A DNA stretch of 64,000 nucleotides, taken from assembly GCF_013410545.1 (NCBI RefSeq), contig NZ_JACCFV010000001.1, forward strand, positions 3,921,008 through 3,985,007. Direction: 5' to 3'. Below are positions 57,601 to 64,000 of the stretch, one piece after another (position 1 is the first letter of the stretch; each line of letters starts with the position of its first letter). The DNA is from Pseudoclavibacter chungangensis (GTDB lineage: Bacteria > Actinomycetota > Actinomycetes > Actinomycetales > Microbacteriaceae). The notes beneath the pieces are model-generated. The model was not told the DNA's origin. It saw nothing but the letters and a program-made list of their open reading frames with translations, and searched no databases. A program made the position numbers and the translations under genes.

Positions 57601-57834
57601 CGCGGCTATTTCGGCGATCGCCTGCTGCAGGTACTCGGCGGGGACTCCGGGGTTGAGGCGGCGAAGCGCGGCGAGCAGGCGCGGGCGTATGAGCGGGTCA
57701 TCCCAGGTGTCGCGTTCGCCGCTCCCGGGGGCGATGGATTCGCCGGGGAGCGGTCGCCAGTCGAGAGGCTCGGCGAGGGTGTCGAGCGCGTCCCGCTCCC
57801 ATGCTGCTTCGGACATGGGGTTCATGGCTTCCAT
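54601..57834 (-). CDS. hsdR: Type I restriction enzyme R subunit
   Basis: About 1077 residues from ATG 57834 (MEAMNPMSEAAWERDALDTL); ATGs at 57825 and 57816 are alternatives. N-terminal PD-(D/E)xK nuclease region FDIVLFVNGMPLVVIELKRA, SF2 helicase with Walker A WHTQGSGKSMEMELYANLV, DEAH box VIVVVDEAHRSHYDDLNGY, FTGTPI and the late LTGFDAPPLHTLYLDRPLKG and QTLARVNRTFRGK motifs. It translocates DNA and cleaves it when the target is unmethylated. The stop overlaps the DUF262 gene. The GTPase gene ends 10 bases upstream. Confidence 0.95.
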   Translation of the reverse strand: MEAMNPMSEAAWERDALDTLAEPLDWRPLPGESIAPGSGERDTWDDPLIRPRLLAALRRLNPGVPAEYLQQAIAEIAAPTSQDAITENYRIHQYLVSGYPLSYIDSDGLEQNLRLRLLGSVLDNDWLAVNQVTIRQGDHHRRFDIVLFVNGMPLVVIELKRAGSEASGVAPAHAQLQTYLREFPMAFRFCVFTLASDGLDAKYGTPFTPLNHFAPWNVDDDGDPLAQPRVEHGMSVEPIDDALNGLFNPERFLQLVRNFTAFDENADGLTKRIAKPHQYFAVTKAVGSTVQAVQTSGKAGVIWHTQGSGKSMEMELYANLVSRHPLLKNPTVIVVTDRTELDGQLFQTFAQSLLLAEMPTQVRERAQLRDELGNRVTGGIYFTTLQKFGLTEHEKQSGTQHPLLTDRRNVIVVVDEAHRSHYDDLNGYARHLRDALPNATLIAFTGTPISFAERDTRAVFGDYIDIYDLTRAVDDGATVPVYFEPRLIKVSFAADASEDDIDRAADEVTLGLDDTERARLEASVAVVNAVYGAPERIETLAADLVQHWEERRERMQPFLGSPGKALIVGGTREICARLYSAVISLRPDWHSDALGRGRIKVVYSGVASDAPPVSDHVRRESENKAIKARLKDASDELELVIVKDMMLTGFDAPPLHTLYLDRPLKGALLMQTLARVNRTFRGKQDGLLVAYAPLADNLAKALSEYTVTDQENRPIGRDVDEAVAIAAELTAQIREMLVGCEWRAVVAQGGSRAWRTAATMATNHLRDASNPLNAEELGAERLASRYRAATGRLARAWALASGRDGLVELHEEIAFYEEVRVWMAKFDAADRQARDEPIPDEVSRLLGGLVADAIAPSDVVDIYDAAGLPRLTLDDLGPDYLAKAQCAPNAHLAIEALRKSLTDVGVTATRGNLTRQRTFSERIAEIMNRYTNQQLTSAEIIAELVELAKEVAAESSRGSHFTPPLSTDELAFYDAVATNQSALDMQGKDVLAQIARELVAVMRRDVRTDWTIRDDVRAKLRASIKRLLVKYKYPPDKQPEAIMQVMDQMESLAPRFANERPRVEFDSHIANTKGVTP

Positions 57835-57844
57835 GTCTTCGTGG

Positions 57845-59011
57845 TCACTTCTTGGCGATGCGCTGTTCGGCCATTTTGCGCATGACGTCGAGGAATCCGG
57901 GCACGAAGTCGCCCCAGACATTGTCGATCGCGTCGAGATCGATCTTGCCGGTGTACACCTGCTCGCACAGGCGCATCCAGCCTTCTCCTGTTGCACCGGT
58001 GAGGGCGGCTGCGACGCCCGCATTGATGACATTGCCGGCACCGGGAATGAGGGCGAGCAGGCCACCCGCGAGCGCGCGCCCGGTGAATTGCACGCCGAGC
58101 TGGGCGAGTGCACCCGCCGAGAGCATCGTCTTGATCTCGAGGTCGTAGATGACCGCGATTCGCCCCATCATTCCGAGCTGGAGCGGCGCCAGAACGGCAG
58201 CATTCGCAACGGGAACGGGGACCGCGGCGACACCGGCGGCTGCCGCCGCGGCCACGACAACCACTTTGCGGGCCATCTCTCGTTTCCAGGGGAGGTTGAG
58301 TCGCTGGGCGATGCGAAACGCATCCTTCTCGTTGTCCGGCGAGAGTTCGAGGGTCTCCGAGACGAGCTCACCGAGGCCGTGCCCCTTGGCCTTCCCGTGA
58401 CGGTCGAGGGTGGAGGTCAGCAGGAAACGTTGGAACGGGACGTCGATCGGCTGCGCGGCGTTCTCGTCGACCGGGTTGCGGAGCCAATCGCAGAACTCTT
58501 GCGCGCTGAAGCTCGGGGTCCGTTTGCCGGTAACGGGGTTCGTGATCCAGTCGACCTTCGTCAGCACGACGATGACGGGGAGCCCTCTGCGATCGAGCTC
58601 TCGAATGACGTCGATCTCCGGTTGCTGCAGCCGGCCGGCGTGGGCGTTGACGCAGTACCACACCACCGAGATCTGCTCGATCGCAGGCCGTGCGGCGATC
58701 GTGTCGAGGCTTTCTTCCAGCAGCTGGAGGGGAAGCTTTGCGCCGAGCTCGAACCCTTCGAGGTCCCAGATGCCGAGCGAGTCGTCGTGATAGTAGTTCG
58801 CTCCGCGGGTCACGGGCAGCCCCGTACCGACCTTGGCGATGTCGCGCTCGAACACCGCATTCACCAGCGACGACTTGCCGACGCCCGTCCCGCCGAGTAT
58901 CGCCAGGTTGAACCGGCCATAGCGGGACTTTGCTCCAGTGGTCGCTTCGAAGAATGGGCGCTTTTCGAGCTCCGGAGTGGAGTCTTCGGGGTGTTGAGGT
59001 TCGATAGACAT
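57845..59011 (-). CDS. Era-like GTPase with DUF697-like membrane domain
   Basis: 388 residues. G1 LAILGGTGVGKSSLVNAVF (P-loop about 40-48), G3 DLEG in GIWDLEGFELG, G4 TKVD in VIVVLTKVDW. The C-terminal ~150 residues are Ala/Val-rich and hydrophobic (KVVVVAAAAAAGVAAVPVPV, LGMMGRIAVIYDL, ALAGGLLALIPGAGNVINAG), the pattern of DUF697/YcjF-type domains. It is predicted to associate with the membrane in a GTP-dependent way. It lies between hsdS and hsdR, 10 bases before hsdR, so it is expressed with the restriction enzyme. GTPases are not part of classical type I systems. Confidence 0.85.
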   Translation of the reverse strand: MSIEPQHPEDSTPELEKRPFFEATTGAKSRYGRFNLAILGGTGVGKSSLVNAVFERDIAKVGTGLPVTRGANYYHDDSLGIWDLEGFELGAKLPLQLLEESLDTIAARPAIEQISVVWYCVNAHAGRLQQPEIDVIRELDRRGLPVIVVLTKVDWITNPVTGKRTPSFSAQEFCDWLRNPVDENAAQPIDVPFQRFLLTSTLDRHGKAKGHGLGELVSETLELSPDNEKDAFRIAQRLNLPWKREMARKVVVVAAAAAAGVAAVPVPVANAAVLAPLQLGMMGRIAVIYDLEIKTMLSAGALAQLGVQFTGRALAGGLLALIPGAGNVINAGVAAALTGATGEGWMRLCEQVYTGKIDLDAIDNVWGDFVPGFLDVMRKMAEQRIAKK

Positions 59012-59063
59012 GTCGTTTGGCCTTTCGGGATGGGGGATTCGAAGTCAATTGTGGCGAACGTGA

Positions 59064-60251
59064 TCAGGCGCCTGCAGCGGAGGCCGCGGCCTCCGCGTCG
59101 CGCACGCGCAGCTTGCCCGACATGAGCTGGGGCAGCAGCGCGTCGCGGGTCGCGGCGAGGGTGCGGTTCTCGGCGAGTGCTGCCAGCGCTGCCCCGTGTA
59201 GTGCTTCAGCCGTTGACGCAAACATGGTCAGAGCATAATCTGACGGAACACGCACTCGGAGACGTTTGAAGTTCCCACGGCTGAGCTCGAGGAATGTGGC
59301 CCCGTTGGCCCACGATAGGAATTCGCTTCGCCGGTCATCCATCTCATGGAATAGCCACCATCTCATTCTGGCATCTCGGGGTTCGACAACGATGAAGCCC
59401 TGGTTTAGCGCGGTGGGAACGATGTTGATGGCGACTGCTCCAATTGTGGCGCGTGAGGTTAAGAGAATCGCGCCGGGAGCGAATAGCTTTGAACTGCAGG
59501 CATTCAGGCCCGCGGGTGTGAGGGTCCTTGATGTGGAGTCTAAATATGGACCCGCAAGGGTGGTAATATCGGTTGGGGTTGCCCAACGGATTTCGCCATC
59601 CCAGAATTTGGCGTTCTTTGTGCTAGGTGTTCCCCCGCCGCTGATGACTGCAAGATCCGCGAACGTGGCGCCCCAATGTGCGTCTCGGACTACTAGCGCA
59701 AACTCCGACGAAGCCAACTCTATTGCAGAGGCGGCGAGGGCGGTGTTGGCCGCGATCTTGTCGTCGAGCGCGCCCAGCACCTCGGCGATCGCCTGCTGCT
59801 CGGGGATAGGTGGGAAGTCCAGACGGATTTGCGCAATGTCCTTAACGTTCAGGCTGCTGAAGACAGCACCCACGTTCATGAGTCGATCAACCTCGGACCA
59901 CCACTGGGGACTGCGGACAGCCCAGCGAAGGAAATTCTGATCATCTTGCGTTCCGTTGGTTCGAAGCAGAACGAGGTTTTCCCCAATTGCGCAGCGTAGC
60001 CCGTCGGGTATCGGTGCTGTATCTCCGACGCGCCCACGGCGTGTGACCAGTATGTCGCCCCCAATTGGAGTGGTGCGACGATTCCACTTAATGAGGTCAG
60101 TCTCTGAGATCCTGCGCGCCTTATCGACAATCACCCTGCCGTCATGGATGTCAGGAATGGTGATGTATGGGAACCCCGAAATTTGTGCTGCTGGTGTTCT
60201 GTGCTCACAGTCAAGGACGGAAACCCCGAAGTTCGAGAGTGTTTGGGTCAT
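59064..60251 (-). CDS. hsdS: Type I restriction enzyme specificity subunit
   Basis: 395 residues with two target-recognition halves. The first (about 1-145: FPYITIPDIHDGRVIVDKAR, GDILVTRRGRVG) is followed by the conserved helical region FPPIPEQQAIAEVLGALDDK. The second (about 195-350: GGGTPSTKNAKFWDGEIRWA) is followed by a degenerate second helix ending RDALLPQLMSGKLRV. It sets the bipartite methylation site. The DNA here is visibly less GC-rich than its neighbours, as expected for exchanged S genes. The start overlaps the hsdM stop (ATGA). Confidence 0.93.
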   Translation of the reverse strand: MTQTLSNFGVSVLDCEHRTPAAQISGFPYITIPDIHDGRVIVDKARRISETDLIKWNRRTTPIGGDILVTRRGRVGDTAPIPDGLRCAIGENLVLLRTNGTQDDQNFLRWAVRSPQWWSEVDRLMNVGAVFSSLNVKDIAQIRLDFPPIPEQQAIAEVLGALDDKIAANTALAASAIELASSEFALVVRDAHWGATFADLAVISGGGTPSTKNAKFWDGEIRWATPTDITTLAGPYLDSTSRTLTPAGLNACSSKLFAPGAILLTSRATIGAVAINIVPTALNQGFIVVEPRDARMRWWLFHEMDDRRSEFLSWANGATFLELSRGNFKRLRVRVPSDYALTMFASTAEALHGAALAALAENRTLAATRDALLPQLMSGKLRVRDAEAAASAAGA

Positions 60252-61852
60252 GAAACCCGCTCCAGCTGTTCCCGCACTATCGCGGCAAGACGTGCCGACT
60301 CGGTGAATTGCGCCTCAAGCTCTGTCCGAAGTCGCGCGAGCTTTTCCTCGATCGGCTCGCCGTAATCTTCAGCCTCGGGCGCGCCGACATACCGCCCAGG
60401 CGTCAGCGCATAGTCCGCGGCCTTGATCTCGGCGAGCGAGGCCGAGTAGCAGAAGCCCGGGACATCCGCGTACTCGCCGAGCGCTGCGCTCGAATCGACG
60501 CCCCGCCACGCATGGAAGGTACCTGCGATCTTTGCGATGTCGTCCTCCGACAGTGCCCGCTCGGCGCGGTCGACCATGTGACCGAGGTTGCGCGCGTCGA
60601 TGAAGAGCACCTCGCCGGCCCGAGCGCCCTTGTCCTTTGCGAAGAACCAGACGCACACCGGAATGCCGGTCGAGCGGAACAGCTGCGTCGGCAGCGCGAC
60701 CATGCACGACACCAAGTCGGCCTCGACGATCTCGGCACGGATCTTGCCCTCACCGCCAGAGTTCGACGCCATCGAGCCGTTCGCCATCACCACACCGGCC
60801 TGCCCCCCGAGGGCGAGCTTCGAGAGGATGTGCTGGATCCACGCGTAGTTCGCGTTACCGGCCGGCGGAACACCGAAGCGCCAGCGCGGATCCTCCTCGT
60901 TGCGAGCCCAGTCCTTGATGTTGAACGGCGGGTTCGCCATCACGAAATCTGCTTGCAGATCGGGGTGCAGATCGCGGGCGAAGGTGTCGCCCCAACGCGG
61001 GCCAAGATTGCCCGAGAGCCCGTGGATAGCGAGGTTCATCTTCGCCATCCGCCACGTGCGCTCGTTGAGCTCCTGCCCATAGACGGAGATGTCGCTGCCC
61101 TCGCCGTGGTGGGCGTCGAGGAACTTCTCGGCCTGCACGAACATGCCGCCCGAACCACACGCCGGGTCGTACACACGCCCCCGTGTCGGCTGCAACACCT
61201 CGACGAGCACGCGCACGACACCCGCAGGCGTATAGAACTCGCCACCCCGCTTGCCCTCGGCGGCGGCGAATTTCTCGAGGAAGTACTCGTACACCTCACC
61301 GAGCAGGTCGCGTGCGCGGCGACCGTCGGCGCCGCTCTGCCCCTGGGCCGTGAAGCGTGCCGAGTTGAAGAGGTCGACGAGTTCACCCAAGCGACGCCGG
61401 TCGACGTTGTCGCGGTTGAAGATGCGGGGGAGTGTGCCCGAGAGCTGCGGGTTCGCCCGCATGACGGCATCCATCGCCCCGTCGATCAGCAGGCCGAGCG
61501 ACCTCTCCACGCCATCCACCGACGCGCCCTTCGCGTTCTCGGCGAGGAACCCCCACCGAGCCTTCGCAGGAACCCAGAACACGCCGCGGCCCGTGTACTC
61601 GTCGGTGTCGTCGATGAGCTCGGCGATCTGCTCAGCGTCGTACCCATCGGCGGCGAGCTCGGTGCGGATGCCCGCTCGCCGCTCGTCGAACGCATCCGAC
61701 ACGTACTTCAAGAAGACGAGCCCGAGAATGACATCTTTGTACTGCGAGGCATCCATCGATCCGCGCAGTTTGTCGGCGGCCTTCCAGAGCGTGTCTTTCA
61801 GCTCCTTCATCGTTGACGGCGCCTGCGGGGCGGCTTTCGTGGCGCGGGGCAT
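60248..61852 (-). CDS. hsdM: Type I DNA adenine methyltransferase
   Basis: 534 residues from ATG 61852. The N-terminal HsdM helical domain (TLWKAADKLRGSMDASQYKD, VILGLVFLKYVSDAFDER) is followed by the N6-adenine methylase with FYTPAGVVRVLVE, SAM motif DPACGSGGMFVQAEKF and catalytic NPPF in DFVMANPPFNIKDW. LFRSTGIPVCVWFFAKDK follows. It methylates the host site as M2S and with HsdR forms the nuclease. It starts 8 bases after the stop of the upstream methylase-like gene. Confidence 0.96.
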   Translation of the reverse strand: MPRATKAAPQAPSTMKELKDTLWKAADKLRGSMDASQYKDVILGLVFLKYVSDAFDERRAGIRTELAADGYDAEQIAELIDDTDEYTGRGVFWVPAKARWGFLAENAKGASVDGVERSLGLLIDGAMDAVMRANPQLSGTLPRIFNRDNVDRRRLGELVDLFNSARFTAQGQSGADGRRARDLLGEVYEYFLEKFAAAEGKRGGEFYTPAGVVRVLVEVLQPTRGRVYDPACGSGGMFVQAEKFLDAHHGEGSDISVYGQELNERTWRMAKMNLAIHGLSGNLGPRWGDTFARDLHPDLQADFVMANPPFNIKDWARNEEDPRWRFGVPPAGNANYAWIQHILSKLALGGQAGVVMANGSMASNSGGEGKIRAEIVEADLVSCMVALPTQLFRSTGIPVCVWFFAKDKGARAGEVLFIDARNLGHMVDRAERALSEDDIAKIAGTFHAWRGVDSSAALGEYADVPGFCYSASLAEIKAADYALTPGRYVGAPEAEDYGEPIEEKLARLRTELEAQFTESARLAAIVREQLERVS

Positions 61853-61860
61853 GTCGATCC

Positions 61861-63884
61861 TTACTGAGTGGATGCCGCGGGGAGGACCGCGGCATCGGGG
61901 TGTTCGGGGACGTGGGGGTTGGGGGTGAGAGCCACTGCTCCAGCGGCGACACCGCTCGCGAGGAGCTCCGCGTACCGATCGAGTTTGGCAGCTCGGTCGA
62001 GGAGTGCGTCGCGCCGCGCAGCGATCTCGGCCAACGCCCCCGAAGAGGAGTGATCGCTCGCGGGGAAACGCGTCGGAGCAGCCATCGGTTCCACGCGCCT
62101 GGCCCGGCGGCTTGCCCGATGATGTCGATCGCGATGAGTTCGGGAACGAGCCCACCAGCGTCACCAGCCGTGACGCGCAGCACGCGTGCGGTATACCCGA
62201 CGATCTTCGAGCCCTCGACATCGACCCACGCGGCAGCGGTCGGGCCTGTACGGAAGATCACGTCGCCCGGCTGTGTGAGGGCTGCTGACGGGTGCAGCGT
62301 CGCGAACGCGAACTGATCAACACGGGTGCTGCCGATTGTGCCCGGATCGTCGAGATCGGCGGCTGACACCACGATCAATCCCTCAGTGCCGTGCAGGGTC
62401 GAGTCGAGCCGTGTTCCCGGCACCACTCGCAGATGGCCGTCGCGGACCGCGTCGGCGACCGCCACCGAGGAGCGGGGCGAATCAGTAGCGGGGATGACTC
62501 GAAGTGGTTCGATGTCGCCGCGCACCGCATCGGCGGTCGTATCGAGCAAGGCCGGAAGCTCGTGCGCATCCCGCGGAACGCGTTGCGTTGCGGGCGAGGG
62601 CATCGAACCAAGGATCGAGCCGCCGCGCGCCAACAGGGTCGACGTGCGCACGGGCCGGGCGAAGCGGAACGCGTGCGCACGCACCTCGCCCCGCGTGCCG
62701 AGGCTCGCGAGCAGATCGGAGACGAGGTCCGCTCGTGCGGCACTCGTGAGGGCGACGTCGGTGAGGTCCGCGACCAGCGTGAATCGCTCGCTGATCGTGA
62801 CCTGCGCCATCGGCGCACCCAGCACCCAGAGGGCCAGCGCTTCTCGCGGGGTGCTCTCAACGAGGCCAGGGGTGAGGCGCGCGACGCCACGAATTCGCCC
62901 AGTACGCAGGATGTCACTCCGGACGAGTTCTGCCGCCGGGTCGAGGCCGTCGACCATCGCTCGTGCCGGGCCGATCACGACAGCTGAATCCAGCGCGCCC
63001 ATTCCCAGCGCGACGTCGTCGATCGCGCGAAGCATGGCTACAGCATCGTCACCACGACCGGCCGGCACCCGAGCCACCACAACCGACCGGGATGCTTCGC
63101 GCGCGTCCGGGGCCGACAACCAGCGGCCGTCCGTGACCAGTCTGCGTCGCGAGCGGCGGGCGTCCGCTCCAACGGGCAGCGAGAGCTCGGCCTCGTCGCC
63201 GAGTTCTTCGGCGAGTGCTGCGGTCAGCTCAGCATCGTGTGGGTCGAGCACCGCCGTCACATCGTCACCACCGTCAGTGGCGTGCAGTACGAGCGCGCGG
63301 GTCGCCTCAGCGACGAGCTCGATCACGTCGTCCGCCAGATGGCCGTCGGAGCCCGCCGGGCGCAGAGAAGTCGCGCGACGTCGAGCGACGAGCGCAAGTG
63401 CGCCCGATGGGGAGTATGCGGCATCGATCAGGAGCTCGGCGTAGCTCAGCCAGTCCGCGCCGCGCTCGGCGTGCGCCTCGAGTTCCGAGCGAACGTAGTC
63501 GTCCTGCGGGTCGGTGTCTGCCGCGACCGTCCGCAAGGTCGCGGGGGAGAGGTCGACGAGTGCACCGCGCTGCGAATAGAGCGTGATGAGGGCTTCGATC
63601 TCAGCGACGGACTGTCGGTGCGAGAAGGAGAACCCGGGCGGCGTGGCCGCGGCCGCAGCGTCCGCCCGCGCCTCTCGATTGTTGCCATGCTCAGTGCGCG
63701 TGAGCCACTCGGCAACTTGTGCCGCGTCGAACAGCATTCGCCCGCCGCGCTCGTCAACGGCGCACGGAAACGGGACCGCAGCCGCCGCGAAGCGCGTGCG
63801 CCACATCGACACGACGGGTCGCTGCACCTCGGCCAGCCGGGCAATGCCGGCCAGGTCGATGAGGAGCGACGGATTCGAGGTCAT
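61861..63884 (-). CDS. HTH / methylase-like / target-recognition protein, apparent frameshift near 62087
   Basis: About 674 residues once one base is added near 62085-62089. N-terminus: MerR/AlpA-like HTH (LAGIARLAEVQRPVVSMWRT). Middle: a region following N6-methylase secondary motifs (ELVRSDILRTGRIRGVARLT, ALALWVLGAP) but with no DPACGSG or NPPF/Y that I can find. C-terminal third: HsdS-like recognition region (ALTQPGDVIFRTGPTAAAWV, YTARVLRVTAGDAGGLVPEL), then a coiled coil (LAEIAARRDALLDRAAKLDR) typical of S-subunit ends. It is the first gene of the operon. A DNA-binding regulator, or a second specificity component, is suggested. Confidence 0.72.
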
Positions 63885-63927
63885 GCAGGCAGCGTACCGA
63901 GTGCACGATCGAATCGGTGTACGACGA

Positions 63928-63945
63928 TGATAAGCGGGGTTATCA
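63928..63945. promoter_or_regulatory. Inverted repeat upstream of the defence operon, possible operator
   Basis: TGATAA-GCGGGG-TTATCA, a 6-6-6 inverted repeat 44 bp upstream of the first operon gene and in a locally AT-richer stretch. It could bind a controller, perhaps the HTH protein encoded next to it. No promoter hexamers can be assigned with confidence. Confidence 0.4.
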
Positions 63946-64000
63946 GCACGACGCGCGCATCGGTGTGCCGGGAGGCGTCACGATCTCCCCATGAACAACA

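Noticed and set aside
54631-58790. Plus-strand open frames across the restriction genes (for example 54631-55308 and 57578-59125)
   Set aside because: They are antisense to hsdR and the GTPase gene, which have unmistakable motifs. The translations lack domains.
63991-64000. Start of a plus-strand gene (ATGAACAACA) at the window edge
   Set aside because: Only ten bases are visible and the GGGAGG upstream is about 15 bases away, so neither frame nor gene can be supported.

Overview
High-GC actinobacterial chromosome segment, most like Microbacteriaceae. The grounds are GC-rich codon use, GTG starts and ATGA-coupled genes, and the housekeeping order ppa / tilS-hpt-ftsH-folE-folP-folB-folK-DUF3180-bPH genes-panC-lysS-clpC. 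This placement is inferred from gene order and composition; no search was run.

Layout. (1) 1-9545: the C-terminus of a LacI-type regulator, a perfect palindromic operator, and a seven-gene L-arabinose operon. It encodes a lipoprotein binding protein, an ABC ATPase, two permeases, AraD, an FGGY ribulokinase and AraA. The ATPase and first permease each carry one apparent single-base frameshift. (2) 9664-11752: a minus-strand MerR regulator / aldo-keto reductase / isochorismatase-like operon, flanked by two copies of a 57-bp hairpin. (3) 11952-12311: tRNA-Phe, tRNA-Asp and tRNA-Glu on the minus strand. (4) 12936-37724: the core block, covering an M23 peptidase, pyrophosphatase, TilS, Hpt, an RNB ribonuclease, FtsH, the folate genes, three PH-like membrane proteins, PanC, LysS, a transporter, a lipoprotein and ClpC, with a chimeric mini Clp_N gene just upstream of clpC. 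(5) 38095-39372: an EamA transporter preceded by 33-bp tandem repeats and another 57-bp hairpin.

(6) 39389-43605: a gene graveyard with remnants of pobA, a zinc alcohol dehydrogenase, an FAD-dependent dehydrogenase split by an IS3-family element, and a Gfo/Idh/MocA oxidoreductase. (7) 44199-52439: a nest of insertion sequences. Members of two ISL3 families, an IS5-like remnant and a second IS3 element are inserted into each other. Three insertions can be resolved by exact target duplications or by clean target reconstruction.

(8) 52544-63884: a six-gene minus-strand defence operon. In order of transcription it encodes an HTH / methylase-like / TRD protein lacking visible methylase catalytic motifs, HsdM, HsdS, a GTPase with a DUF697-like membrane domain, HsdR, and a DUF262-DUF1524 (GmrSD/RloF-like) nuclease with an alkyltransferase-like C-terminal domain. 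The operon is a type I restriction-modification core with three non-canonical partners, and is the best candidate here for an undescribed composite system.

Apparent single-base frameshifts recur in otherwise well-conserved genes (near 3303, 4435, 41945, 46705 and 62087). Assembly indels must be excluded before any of these is read as biology.
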